64,000 nt of DNA from Rhodospirillales bacterium (lineage in GTDB: Bacteria; Pseudomonadota; Alphaproteobacteria; Reyranellales; Reyranellaceae): NCBI GenBank assembly GCA_009377525.1, contig WHTW01000004.1, positions 43,549-107,548 of the forward strand. Reading direction: 5' to 3'. This document shows, piece by piece, positions 19,422 through 28,187 of the stretch (position 1 is the first letter of the stretch; each line of letters opens with the position of its first letter). Under the pieces are notes generated by a model. The model was given only the letters and a program-made list of their open reading frames with translations. It was not told the origin of the DNA and searched no databases. The position numbers and the translations under genes are program-made.

Positions 19422-20204
19422 ATGCCGCTGCACATTGAGAAGGTCAGCCACAGCTACGGCACCGTCGAGGCGCTGTCGGGCATCGAGCTCGACATCGCCG
19501 ACGGCGAGACGGTCGCGCTGATCGGCCCGTCCGGCTGCGGCAAGTCGACCCTGCTCGGCATCGTCGGCGGCCTGCTCGAACCCACCGCCGGCCGCGTCAC
19601 CCTCTCCGGCCCGGCGCCGTCGGACTCGCTCAATCCCTTCACCTACATCTTCCAGGATTTCGCCCTGCTGCCCTGGCGCAGCGTCGCCGACAATGTTGGC
19701 CTGGCGCTGGAGCATCGCGCGCTCAGCGCGGCCGAGCGGCGCGAGCGCATCGCCGCGGCGCTGGCGCTCACTGGCCTCGTTGAGTTCGCGTCCGCCTATC
19801 CCAAACAGCTTTCCGGCGGCATGCGCCAGCGCGTCGGCATCGCCCGCGCGCTGGTCGTGCGGCCGGCGGTGCTGCTGCTCGACGAGCCCTTGTCGGCCCT
19901 CGACGCCCAGACCCGCGAGCTGCTGATGGAGGACCTTTTGGCCATCTGGGCGCGCGAGAAGAGCACGCGCGTCTACGTCACCCACAATCTCGAGGAGGCT
20001 GCCCGCCTCGCCGACCGCGTCGTCGTGCTGTCGCGCCGTCCCGGCCGCATCCGCGAGATCGTGGCGATCGACGTGCCGGTCGCCGAGCGGGCGCGGGCCG
20101 AGCATGCCGGGCTGGTGTTCGAGGTGCACCAGCGCCTGTGGTCCCTGATCCGCGACGAGGCCGCCACGGCCGAGCGCGAGATCCAGCCCATTCGAAGCCT
20201 GTGA
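19422..20204 (+). CDS. ABC transporter ATPase, nitrate/sulfonate/taurine (SsuB/TauB) type
   Basis: 260 residues. Walker A GPSGCGKST (35-43), Q-loop FQDFALLPWRSV, signature LSGGMRQR, Walker B VLLLDEPLSALD and the switch His in VYVTHNLEEA are all intact. The FALLPWRSVADNV stretch is typical of the SsuB/TauB group. The matching permease lies at 22224, separated by two unrelated genes. No SsuA/TauA-type binding protein is present; a Bug-family protein follows instead. Confidence 0.9.
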   Translation: MPLHIEKVSHSYGTVEALSGIELDIADGETVALIGPSGCGKSTLLGIVGGLLEPTAGRVTLSGPAPSDSLNPFTYIFQDFALLPWRSVADNVGLALEHRALSAAERRERIAAALALTGLVEFASAYPKQLSGGMRQRVGIARALVVRPAVLLLDEPLSALDAQTRELLMEDLLAIWAREKSTRVYVTHNLEEAARLADRVVVLSRRPGRIREIVAIDVPVAERARAEHAGLVFEVHQRLWSLIRDEAATAEREIQPIRSL

Positions 20205-20294
20205 TCATCGCGAGGCGGGAGCCTGATCGCTTGACAAACATGGCGTGCCGTACGGATGCTGTCTGCAACTGCCGGATGCCGGGGGGCGCTCCGC

Positions 20295-20921
20295 ATGGAA
20301 TCCCTTGATGCACTGCTGTTGATGCGCATGGTCGAGCGCCTGCTCGGCCTGCTCGCCGGCGCGCTCTGCGTCGTGCTGGGCTATCGGCTGTTCATAAACC
20401 TCCCCGAGAAGACCGATTCCAGCGGCAAGGTCGTGCTGCCGGGTGGCGTCAGCATCTGGATGTCGCGCGTCGGCCCGGGACTTTTCTTCGCCCTGTTCGG
20501 CGCCGCCATCGTCGCCTACTCCTTCACGAGCGCCGTGAAGGTCACGAACGAGCAGAGCGCTCCGTCTGCGCGGACCGCGCCGGGCGAGGCGCTCGCCACG
20601 CACCGGCAGGAGATCGCCGCCATGTCGCCGCGCGCGACGCAGGCGGCCGCGGGCGACAAGACGCTCATCGAGCTGCGCGGCGCGCTTGCCGATCTCAACG
20701 CGACCATTGACAAGCTGGCGCGCGACGTCGCGCCGCCGGAACGCGATCGCCTCGTCGCCGGGCTGCAGAACGCCAAGATGCTCCTGCTGCGCAGCGCCTG
20801 GATTCCGGCGTGGGGTGATCCGACCCGCTTCCAGTCGTGGATCAACAGCGGCGCCATCCTGCCGGCGCCGTCCGGCATGGACGAGCCCGCAGGCCTATAC
20901 CTCGCCGGCCAGACGCGATGA
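20295..20921 (+). CDS. Uncharacterised membrane protein with two N-terminal helices
   Basis: I do not recognise this family. From the ATG at 20295 it has about 208 residues (an ATG at 20256 is possible). Two hydrophobic segments are visible (MVERLLGLLAGALCVVLGY and GPGLFFALFGAAIVAYSF), followed by a soluble C-terminal part with a charged helical stretch (IELRGALADLNATIDKLARD) that may form a coiled coil. It lies inside the ABC transporter gene set, 10 bases ahead of the peptidase gene, so the two may function together. Confidence 0.6.
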   Translation: MESLDALLLMRMVERLLGLLAGALCVVLGYRLFINLPEKTDSSGKVVLPGGVSIWMSRVGPGLFFALFGAAIVAYSFTSAVKVTNEQSAPSARTAPGEALATHRQEIAAMSPRATQAAAGDKTLIELRGALADLNATIDKLARDVAPPERDRLVAGLQNAKMLLLRSAWIPAWGDPTRFQSWINSGAILPAPSGMDEPAGLYLAGQTR

Positions 20922-20931
20922 GGAGGTCGTC

Positions 20932-22203
20932 ATGCGAGCCATCCTCGCCCTGTTGCTTCTGCTCGGCGGCCTCAACGCGGCTCATGCCCAGTGCGCGCCG
21001 CCGTTCAACTGGAGCGGCTTCTATCCGCCGCCGGCCCTCGATCGGGTCGCGCAGCGCACGACCCCTGGATTGAGGTCCAACTTCGAGCGGGTCCTGCTGC
21101 CGCGCCTCACCGATCGCGAGCGCCAGAAGCTCGGCGGCATCAGCCTCGATCTCAGCCGGCGGGAATACGCCGAGCATCCCCTCAACTTCTATGCCGCGAC
21201 CGGCGGCAAGGTCGTGCTGCCGCTGTCGTCGGTGAAGCTGGTCAGCGATCTCTCGCTGGCGCTCGCCTGGTACAACCGCAATCGGCGGCCCGAGCAGCGC
21301 GTCTTCGACTACGCCGCCATGCTGGCCTTTCGCGGCCCGGCGCCGGATGGCGTGAAGGCCCTGCCGTTGACGGCGCTCGGCGTGCCGGATTCGGCAGACA
21401 ACGATCCCGCCGTCGAGTCCCTGTTCCAGAAGCTGTTCGGCACGACCATGGTCTTCATCATGGCGCACGAGACCGGCCATCTCTTCCACGGCCATCGCGC
21501 CAACGTCGGCGAAGCCCGCTCGCGGCAACAGGAGGGCGAAGCCGATGCCTTCGCCGTCGAAATGATGGCCCGCATGGGGGCACCCCCCATCGGCATCAGC
21601 TTCTATTTCATGATGGCGGCACCGTTCGAATGCGCCGATCGCAGCACCCATCCGCTGTCCGGCGAGCGCATCAACCGACTGGTCGCCGCGCTTCGCGACA
21701 ACGCCCCGTTGTTCGCGCGCGACAAGCCGTCTCCTCAGCAGGAACGGCAACTCGTCGAGAGCATCGCCCAGGAGCTCGCCAAGGTGGCCAAGCTCGTCGA
21801 CGATCCCGACATTCGCGCCTCCATGCGCCTGGTCGGCCAATCGTCCAAGGTCGCCGACTTCGCCGCCACCCGGCCCGGCGCGAGCCGTCCCGGTGCGGTG
21901 CGGCAGGCGTTCGACGGCAACTATGCCGGTCAATGGACCGACGCCAAGGGCGTTTCGCTCGACTTCCGCATGTCGTTGCAGCGGCAGGGCGCGACCGTGC
22001 GCGGCACCTACGAGTTCGGCATGGGAGCGGCCGAGCTCGAAGGCACTGTCACGGGCGATCAACTCGACTATGCTTGGCGCTGGGGCACCGACTATTTCGG
22101 CCGCGGCAAGATGCAGAGCCTCGCCAACGGCGCGCTGCAGGGCACATGGGGGTACACCCGCCGCTCCGAAGGCGGCGGTACCTTGAGCGCCACACCGCGC
22201 TGA
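20932..22203 (+). CDS. Exported zinc metallopeptidase-like protein (HExxH)
   Basis: 423 residues. The ATG at 20932 has a perfect AGGAGG 5 bases upstream and opens a signal peptide (ILALLLLLGGLNAAHA). A zinc-binding HETGH motif at residues 179-183 is followed by EGEADAFAVEM, which can supply the third ligand, the arrangement of gluzincins such as M48 peptidases. The C-terminal part from about 335 is beta-rich (GNYAGQWTDAKGVSLDFRMS; VRGTYEFGMG) and resembles no domain I can name. Its substrate, and its link to the ABC genes around it, are unknown. Confidence 0.65.
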   Translation: MRAILALLLLLGGLNAAHAQCAPPFNWSGFYPPPALDRVAQRTTPGLRSNFERVLLPRLTDRERQKLGGISLDLSRREYAEHPLNFYAATGGKVVLPLSSVKLVSDLSLALAWYNRNRRPEQRVFDYAAMLAFRGPAPDGVKALPLTALGVPDSADNDPAVESLFQKLFGTTMVFIMAHETGHLFHGHRANVGEARSRQQEGEADAFAVEMMARMGAPPIGISFYFMMAAPFECADRSTHPLSGERINRLVAALRDNAPLFARDKPSPQQERQLVESIAQELAKVAKLVDDPDIRASMRLVGQSSKVADFAATRPGASRPGAVRQAFDGNYAGQWTDAKGVSLDFRMSLQRQGATVRGTYEFGMGAAELEGTVTGDQLDYAWRWGTDYFGRGKMQSLANGALQGTWGYTRRSEGGGTLSATPR

Positions 22204-22223
22204 ATCGTGATACAGGGATCGTG

Positions 22224-23021
22224 ATGTCCGATCCCGCCAATCGCCGTGCCGTGCCGTTCCGCGGCGGTGGCTTCAATCCCGTGCCGCGCCGGCTGCTGCC
22301 GTGGCTCGTGTTCTTCCTGCTGATCGCGGCCTGGCAGGCGGCCTCGAGCGCGGGCCTGCTGCCGGCGCTGTTCATGCCGAGCCCGGCCGCCATCATGCGC
22401 GCCCTGGTCGAGCTGTGGGTGAACGGCACGCTGGTCGAGCATATCTCGGCCTCGCTGCAGCGCATCGTTCCCGGCTGGATCATCGGCACGGCGGCGGGCC
22501 TCGCGGTCGGGACGGCCATGGGCATCTTCTCGGCCGCGCGCGCCGCCGGCCTGCCGGTCGTGTCGGCGCTGTTCCCGATCCCCAAGATCGCGCTGCTACC
22601 GCTCCTGATCCTGTGGTTCGGCATCGGCGAGCCATCCAAGGTCGCGACCATCGCGCTCGGCGTGTTCTTCCCGACGGTGATCTCGGCCTACAGCGCCTGC
22701 GACTCCGTTCCGCGCAACCTGATCCAAATGGGCCAGAGCTTCGGCCTGCCCGCGACCGACATCGTGCGAAAGATCATCCTGCCCGGGTCGATGCCGGGCA
22801 TCCTGGCGGGGTTCCGCATCTCGGCTTCGGTGGCGCTGCTGCTGGTGGTCGCGGCCGAGATGATCGGCGCGCAGTACGGCATCGGTGCCTTCGTGCTGGC
22901 GGCCGGCAATCTGATGCAGACCGACCAGCTCATGGCGGGCGTGGTCATGCTGTCGGTCCTCGGCCTTTTGATCGCCTGGGGGCTTGGCATGGTGGAGCGT
23001 TCCGTGCTGCGTTGGCGCTAA
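22224..23021 (+). CDS. ABC transporter permease, SsuC/TauC type
   Basis: About 265 residues with six predicted membrane helices. The cytoplasmic coupling (EAA) loop is seen around NLIQMGQSFGLPATDIVRKI followed by LPGSMPGILAGFRI. The segment PIPKIALLPLLILWFGIGE is characteristic of nitrate/sulfonate/taurine permeases. ATG 22224; a GTG one codon earlier is also possible. It works with the ATPase at 19422. The Bug-family binding protein starts 22 bases downstream, so its ligand may be the transported substrate. Confidence 0.9.
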   Translation: MSDPANRRAVPFRGGGFNPVPRRLLPWLVFFLLIAAWQAASSAGLLPALFMPSPAAIMRALVELWVNGTLVEHISASLQRIVPGWIIGTAAGLAVGTAMGIFSAARAAGLPVVSALFPIPKIALLPLLILWFGIGEPSKVATIALGVFFPTVISAYSACDSVPRNLIQMGQSFGLPATDIVRKIILPGSMPGILAGFRISASVALLLVVAAEMIGAQYGIGAFVLAAGNLMQTDQLMAGVVMLSVLGLLIAWGLGMVERSVLRWR

Positions 23022-23043
23022 CGAAAAGCCAGGGAGGACTTTC

Positions 23044-24012
23044 ATGCTGCGTAGAGTCGTACTTGCCGTGATCGCCACGATCGCGGCGGGGCCGGCCTTC
23101 AGCCAGGCCTATCCGAGCAAGCCGATCACCATGATCGTGCCCTTCGCCGCTGGTGGGCCAACCGACTTGCTGGCGCGCATCATCGGCGAACGCATGGGCA
23201 AGGAGCTCGGCCAGCAGTTCATCATCGAGAACGTCACGGGGGCGGCCGGCACCATCGCCATGGCCAAGCTCGCGCGCGCCGCGCCGGACGGCTACACGAT
23301 CGGCATCGGCCATGTCGGCACCAATGTCGCCAACGCCGTGATCTACACCAAGCTCGGCTTCGACCTCGTGAACGACCTCGAGCCGATCGCCCGCCTGCCC
23401 GCCAACCCCATGCTGGTCGTCTCGTCCAACAACGTACCGGCCAAGACGCTGAAGGAGCTGGTCGAGTACCTCAAGGCCAATCCCGACAAGGTGTCGGGCG
23501 GCACCGCCGGCATCGGCTCGGGCTCGCATCTCGGCGCGCTCGCCTTCAACAAGGCGACCGGCGCCACCTACCAGCTCGTGCCCTATCGCGGCACCGGCCC
23601 CGCCATGCAGGACCTGATCGGCAACCAGATCCAGGTCATGGTCGACCAGTCGTCGAACTCCCTGCCGCAGGTTCAGGCCGGCAAGATCCGCGCCTATGCG
23701 CAAACGTCGGCCAAACGCTCGCCCGCCATGGCCGACATCCCGACGGCGGCCGAGGCCGGCTACCCAATGGAGATCATGATCTGGAACGGCCTGTGGGCGC
23801 CCAAGGGCACGCCCAAGGACATCATCGACAAGTTGAACGCCGCAGCCGTCGCCGCCTTGTCCGACCCCGCCGTGCGCAAGCGCATGGAGGAACTCGGCCA
23901 GGACCTGCCGACGGTCGAGGAGATGAAGCCTGCAGCGTTTGCCGCCTTCCAGAAGGCCGAGCTCACGCGCTGGAAGCCGATCCTCGAAGCCGCCGGCGTC
24001 AAGTTCGAGTGA
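23044..24012 (+). CDS. Bug-family periplasmic binding protein (TctC-like)
   Basis: 322 residues from the ATG at 23044 (AGGGAGG 6 bases upstream) with a signal peptide (VLAVIATIAAGPAFSQ). Family features are YPSKPITMIVPFAAGGPTDLLAR, IIENVTGAAGTIAMAKLARA, and the C-terminal GLWAPKGTPKDIIDKLN. Such proteins normally serve tripartite tricarboxylate transporters (TctAB) or act as sensors, binding small carboxylates or aromatics. No TctA or TctB genes are here; instead an ABC permease precedes it directly. Confidence 0.9.
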   Translation: MLRRVVLAVIATIAAGPAFSQAYPSKPITMIVPFAAGGPTDLLARIIGERMGKELGQQFIIENVTGAAGTIAMAKLARAAPDGYTIGIGHVGTNVANAVIYTKLGFDLVNDLEPIARLPANPMLVVSSNNVPAKTLKELVEYLKANPDKVSGGTAGIGSGSHLGALAFNKATGATYQLVPYRGTGPAMQDLIGNQIQVMVDQSSNSLPQVQAGKIRAYAQTSAKRSPAMADIPTAAEAGYPMEIMIWNGLWAPKGTPKDIIDKLNAAAVAALSDPAVRKRMEELGQDLPTVEEMKPAAFAAFQKAELTRWKPILEAAGVKFE

Positions 24013-24123
24013 ACCGGTAACGACAGCACTGCCTGCACCACAAGCCATGGTGCGGCCTCAGCGTCACCCCTCAATGTGCGGCCCTCTATGGAGCGCAAAA
24101 AGTCGCTTGGGAGGCAGTTGGCG

Positions 24124-25566
24124 CTAGTTCCTGTAGTTCGGCGGCACGGGACAGGGCGGCAGGAGCTTCTCCAGCGCCTTGGCGACGCCGAGCAGGCGCG
24201 CGTCGGCCCAGCGCTTGCCGGTGAGCTGCAGGCCGATCGGCAAACCCTCCTTGGAGAAGCCGCAGGGCAGCACAACGGAGGGCTGGCCTGTCAGGTTGGC
24301 GAGGAAGTTGTAGGACGTGCCGGCGAAGAAATAGGGGTGCGGCGTGCCGTCGATGAGCAGCGGCTCGCTCTGCTTCTGCCGGATGAAGGCGGCATCCGGC
24401 ATCACCGGCATCAGCCAGGCGTCGTAGTCGTCGAGGAAGGACTCGCATTGCCGCATGATCAGGTCACGGCGGTCCAGCACGGCCATGAACTCGGCAAGAT
24501 CGAGCCGCGCCGTGCGGCCGGCCGAGCGCGCGGTCGGATTGGACGAATTGACCATCTCGAACGTGCGCTCGCGCTCGGCCAATGGCTGCAGGGCGCGCAC
24601 CTGGTACTGGAAGAGATCGGCCCAGTCGTCCCAGCCCTGCCGCCAGTCGAGGCTCTTGGGCTCGGCGCGTTTCACTTTCGCCCCTGCCTTGCTCAGCAAC
24701 CGCACCGTCTGCGCAACGACAGCAGCGGTATCGGCCGAGACCTTGACCAGAGGATTGCTGTCGATGAACGCGATACGCAGGTCCTTCGGCTTCGCGGCTG
24801 GCGCCGGCCCCAGCGGCACGGGTGCTGCTTCGGCGTCGTAGCCGTCCGGTCCGTCGATGATGCGCAGCGCCGTCTCGAGATCCTCGACCGAGCGCGCCAA
24901 CGGGCCGAACACGCCCATCCAACGGCCGGTGCGGGTCTGGCCCGGCAGGTTCGGCACATGGCCACGGCCGGGCACGCGCCACTCGGTGGGCTTCAGCGAA
25001 AAGATGCCGTTGTAGTGCGCGGGATTGCGCACCGAGCCGCCGATGTCGCTGCCAAGCTCGAGCGGCGACAGGCGCGCGGCGATGGCGACCGCGCCGCCGC
25101 CGGTCGAGCCGCCGGCCGTGCGCCGCGCGTCCCAGGCGTTCTTGGTCGTACCGAACAACGGGCTGTCGGTCTGAAAGTCGGCGCATAGTTCGGGCACATT
25201 GGTCTTGCCGAGGATCACCGCACCGGCCGCGCGCAGGCGGGCGACCAGGCTCGCATCGCCGAGCGCCACATTGTCCTTGAGCGGCGGGTGGCTGGAGGTG
25301 GTGTGCAGGCCCGCGACGTCGAACGCCTCCTTGATGGTGATGGGTACGCCGTGCAGCGGGCCCAGTCGATTCTTCTTTGCCCGTGCACGATCCGCCGCGC
25401 GCGCCGCCTTGAGCGCCCCATCCCGGTCGACGACCACAAGGGCATTGATTGGTCCATTCAGCCGGGCGATGCGCTGCAGATGCGCCTCGGTCGCCTCGAC
25501 CGAGCTCAGCCTGCCGTTTCGTATGGCGCGGGCAAGGCGCGTTGCCGTCTCAAAGCACGGATTCAT
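24124..25566 (-). CDS. Amidase-signature family amidase
   Basis: 480 residues. Hydrolyses a carboxamide. The Ser-cisSer-Lys triad is visible: Lys in GVPITIKEAFDV, cis-Ser in RRTAGGSTGGGAVAIAA, nucleophile in LGSDIGGSVRNPAHY. The signature reads GGSTGGG where GGSSGGS is usual; such variants are common in this superfamily. No signal peptide, so cytoplasmic. It is divergent from the SDR at 25648. Substrate unknown; nylon-oligomer or aryl-amide hydrolases and GatA-like enzymes share the fold, but the genome context does not suggest tRNA amidation. Confidence 0.88.
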   Translation of the reverse strand: MNPCFETATRLARAIRNGRLSSVEATEAHLQRIARLNGPINALVVVDRDGALKAARAADRARAKKNRLGPLHGVPITIKEAFDVAGLHTTSSHPPLKDNVALGDASLVARLRAAGAVILGKTNVPELCADFQTDSPLFGTTKNAWDARRTAGGSTGGGAVAIAARLSPLELGSDIGGSVRNPAHYNGIFSLKPTEWRVPGRGHVPNLPGQTRTGRWMGVFGPLARSVEDLETALRIIDGPDGYDAEAAPVPLGPAPAAKPKDLRIAFIDSNPLVKVSADTAAVVAQTVRLLSKAGAKVKRAEPKSLDWRQGWDDWADLFQYQVRALQPLAERERTFEMVNSSNPTARSAGRTARLDLAEFMAVLDRRDLIMRQCESFLDDYDAWLMPVMPDAAFIRQKQSEPLLIDGTPHPYFFAGTSYNFLANLTGQPSVVLPCGFSKEGLPIGLQLTGKRWADARLLGVAKALEKLLPPCPVPPNYRN

Positions 25567-25647
25567 GCATGTCCCCCTTGCACGCCTCGGAGACTAGCCG
25601 CCCCTCCCACACCCGGCTATAGAGCCCGAGGTATTCTTGGGGGCGCC

Positions 25648-26499
25648 ATGAGTTTGACTCGCAAAACGCTGTTCGTGACCGGCGCCAGCCGGGGCATCGG
25701 ACTTGCCATCGCGCTGCGTGCTGCGCGCGACGGCGCCAACGTCGCCATCGCCGCCAAGACGGTGAAGCCCGACCCCAGATTGCCCGGCACGATCTTCAGC
25801 GCCGCCGAGGAGATCGAGAAGGCGGGCGGCAAGGCCCTGCCGCTGCCGTGCGACATCCGCGACGAGCAGAGCGTGGAGAAGTCGGTGGCCGAGACCGTGT
25901 CCAAGTTCGGCGGCATCGACGTCCTGGTCAACAACGCCAGCGCCATCAGCCTCACCGGCACGCTCGCCACGCAGATGAAGCGCTACGACTTGATGCACCA
26001 GATCAATTCGCGCGGCACCTACATGGTCTCGCAGAAGTGCATCCCGCATCTGCTGAAGGCCGAGAACCCGCACGTCCTCAATCTGTCACCACCGCTCGAC
26101 TTCGACGTGAGGTGGTTTGCCAACCATGCGGCCTACACGCTCGCCAAGTTCGGAATGTCGGTCTACGCTTGGGCGATGGCCGAGGAGTTCAAGGGCAAGA
26201 TCGCCTTCAACTGCCTGTGGCCGCGCACCGGCATCGCGACGGCCGCCATCCAGAACTTTTTAGGCGGCGAGGACGGCATGAAGCGCTGCCGCAAGCCCGA
26301 TATCATGGCCGATGCCGCCTACGCCATCTTCAATCGGCCGGCAAAGACGTGCACCGGCAACTTCTTCATCGACGACGAGGTTCTGGCCGCCGAGGGCGTC
26401 ACCGATTTCGACAAGTACGCGGTGTCGCCCGGCACCCCCCTGATGCCCGACTTCTTCGTGCCCGCGGAAGGCGCGCGCACCGTCGTCGGCCGGACGTAG
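25648..26499 (+). CDS. SDR-family oxidoreductase, HSDL2-like
   Basis: 283 residues from the ATG at 25648 (GGGGG just upstream). The Rossmann motif TGASRGIG (11-18), NNASAISL, the Ser in LNLSPPL and the active-site pair in AAYTLAKFGMS are all present. Long stretches (IAAKTVKPDPRLPGTI, MAEEFKGKIAFNCLWPRT, ADAAYAIFNRPA) match the hydroxysteroid-dehydrogenase-like 2 group, whose members act in fatty-acid or sterol metabolism and often carry an extra SCP2 domain, which is absent here. It is followed after 4 bases by an alpha/beta hydrolase gene. Confidence 0.88.
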   Translation: MSLTRKTLFVTGASRGIGLAIALRAARDGANVAIAAKTVKPDPRLPGTIFSAAEEIEKAGGKALPLPCDIRDEQSVEKSVAETVSKFGGIDVLVNNASAISLTGTLATQMKRYDLMHQINSRGTYMVSQKCIPHLLKAENPHVLNLSPPLDFDVRWFANHAAYTLAKFGMSVYAWAMAEEFKGKIAFNCLWPRTGIATAAIQNFLGGEDGMKRCRKPDIMADAAYAIFNRPAKTCTGNFFIDDEVLAAEGVTDFDKYAVSPGTPLMPDFFVPAEGARTVVGRT

Positions 26500-26503
26500 A
26501 CGC

Positions 26504-27223
26504 GTGGCGACGTTCCTCTTCATCCACGGCGCCTGCACCGGCGGCTGGATCTGGGAAAAGTTGGCGCCGCTCCTGGAAGCCAACGGCCACAAGGTCTGCG
26601 CGCCGGACATGCCGGGTCTGGGCAAGGACCATACGCCGCCCGCCAACGTCACGCTGGCAGACAATGTCGAGAAGGTCTCCCGCCTGCTCGACAAGATGGA
26701 GGACCAGGTCGTGCTGGTCGGTCATTCGCTGGGCGGCATCACCATCAGCGCGGTCGCCGAGGCTAGGCGCCGCAAGCTCAAGGCGCTGGTCTATCTCTGC
26801 GCTCTGCTGCCGACGCCGGGCAAGTGCGGCCGGGACATGACCTCGCTCGAGCCCGACACGATGTTCCGCCTGTCGCGCCAGGTCAGTCCCGATGGCTTCA
26901 CCTACACCTTCGCGCGCGACAAGTTGCCGGCCATGTTCTACGCCGACGTCTCGCCGGAGGATCGCTACAAGGCGATGGAGCGACTGCGGCCGCAGCCGCT
27001 CTCGATCTCGACCACGCCGGTGACGCTGACCGAGGACCGCTTCGGCTCGGTGCCGCGCTGGTACATCGAGTGCACGCACGACAACGCCGTGCGCATCAAG
27101 CTGCAGAGGCTGATGGTGAAGATGACGCCGTGCCAGGTCGTTACCATGGAATGCGGCCACTCGCCCTTCTTCAGCAACCCCGAGGAGCTGGCTGAGCACC
27201 TCGAGGCGATCGCGCGGTCTTAG
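26504..27223 (+). CDS. Alpha/beta hydrolase, esterase/hydroxynitrile-lyase-like
   Basis: 239 residues from GTG 26504. Nucleophile elbow GHSLGG (73-78, Ser75), likely acid in ECTHDNAVRIK and His in MECGHSPFFSNPEELAEHL complete the triad. The N-terminal FIHGACTGGWIWEKL is typical of the plant-esterase/hydroxynitrile-lyase branch. It is in one transcription unit with the HSDL2-like SDR (4-base gap). The gene ends at the palindromic terminator-like repeat at 27225. Ester substrate unknown. Confidence 0.85.
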   Translation: MATFLFIHGACTGGWIWEKLAPLLEANGHKVCAPDMPGLGKDHTPPANVTLADNVEKVSRLLDKMEDQVVLVGHSLGGITISAVAEARRRKLKALVYLCALLPTPGKCGRDMTSLEPDTMFRLSRQVSPDGFTYTFARDKLPAMFYADVSPEDRYKAMERLRPQPLSISTTPVTLTEDRFGSVPRWYIECTHDNAVRIKLQRLMVKMTPCQVVTMECGHSPFFSNPEELAEHLEAIARS

Positions 27224-27224
27224 T

Positions 27225-27250
27225 CTTCCGGACCGCGCGCGGCCCGGAAG
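27225..27250. terminator. Bidirectional terminator-like palindrome, related to repeat family I
   Basis: CTTCCGG (27225-27231) and CCGGAAG (27244-27250) flank CCGCGCGCGG, forming a near-perfect 26-base palindrome with one mismatched pair, followed by AAAA. It lies between two convergent genes, just after the hydrolase stop and 4 bases from the end of the CmcJ-like gene, so it can terminate both. Its arms match those of the longer repeat at 54983-55066 (CGGACCGCGCGC; GCGCGCGGTCCGGAAG). Confidence 0.75.
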
Positions 27251-27254
27251 AAAA

Positions 27255-28109
27255 TTAGTCGAAGAACGCGAAGGTCCGCGTCTCGATGCTCTCGCGTGGC
27301 TTGGGGTTCTTGGGCGAGGTCGGGTCGTCGAACGCCGAGTGCAGCGAGAAGCGGGCGCGGCCGTCCTTCATCGAGTCGTAGCACTTGATCAGCACGGCTT
27401 CCTCGCGCGTCATGCGCGGGAAGTAGCACCAGTGGTGGTCGGCGTTGTAGACGCCGATATAGATCTCGCCGGTGCGATCGGCATAGACCAGGTCGCAGAT
27501 CGCGAGGTCGCGCGGCGCGATGCTTTCGGAATCGACGAAGCCCAAGGGCGACATCTCGACCGGGTCATGGGCGATGTTGCGCCACACGTTGATCTCGACG
27601 AAGCGCTTCTTCAGCCGCGCTTCGGCCTCGTCCGGCGGCAGGAGGTCACGCACGCGCTGCGGGCCAGACTTCTCGGTGTAGTCGTTGTGCACCGAGCGCA
27701 CCGGCGCGCGGTGGCCGCGCTCCACACCGCGATCGGCGGCGCGGATGGTATGGTCGAACACCACGACCTTGGCCGCACCGGTCTGGCGCTTGATCAGCGC
27801 CTCGACCTCGGGCTCGTAGACGCGGCGGATCTCGTCCTTGTCGTAGAAGTCGCGCACCTGGGTCTCGTGCGGCGCCAGGACGAAGGCCTGGCGGTCGAGC
27901 GACAGGTCCTTGATCAGCGGTCGCGCATTGTGGATGCGCACCTTGAAGTCGCGGTAGTTGCCCTCGCGCCGCGCCACGCCGGTGCCGATCGGCGGATTGT
28001 AGGTCACCGGCTTGATGCTGAGATCGGCCAGATAGGGAACGTTGGCCTCGACCCAGGCGGCGAGCGGCGGGGTGGCAGAAGTCGATGGAGCGGTCTGGAC
28101 AGAAGGCAT
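27255..28109 (-). CDS. CmcJ/NvfI (AsaB-like) family oxidoreductase
   Basis: 284 residues from the ATG at 28109 (GAGGAT 6 bases upstream). The family motifs VHNDYTEKSGPQRV, RFVEINVWRNIAHDPVEMSP and HHWCYFPRMTREEAVLIKCYDS are clear. Relatives include fungal and bacterial tailoring enzymes proposed to be iron/2-oxoglutarate oxygenases, and the His-x-Asp of VHNDYT would fit a metal site. It is encoded just downstream of a cupin and an SDR on the same strand, suggesting a small oxidation module. Substrate unknown. Confidence 0.8.
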   Translation of the reverse strand: MPSVQTAPSTSATPPLAAWVEANVPYLADLSIKPVTYNPPIGTGVARREGNYRDFKVRIHNARPLIKDLSLDRQAFVLAPHETQVRDFYDKDEIRRVYEPEVEALIKRQTGAAKVVVFDHTIRAADRGVERGHRAPVRSVHNDYTEKSGPQRVRDLLPPDEAEARLKKRFVEINVWRNIAHDPVEMSPLGFVDSESIAPRDLAICDLVYADRTGEIYIGVYNADHHWCYFPRMTREEAVLIKCYDSMKDGRARFSLHSAFDDPTSPKNPKPRESIETRTFAFFD

Positions 28110-28187
28110 GATGGATCCTCGTCCCAATAAGGTCGTATCGAGCTTACGCCTTTCGAGCGGGCTGCCTCATGAAAAGACCTCATGGGC

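Noticed and set aside
24035..24053. GCACCA...TGGTGC hairpin between the Bug and amidase genes
   Set aside because: Only 6 base pairs with no U-tract; too weak to call a terminator.
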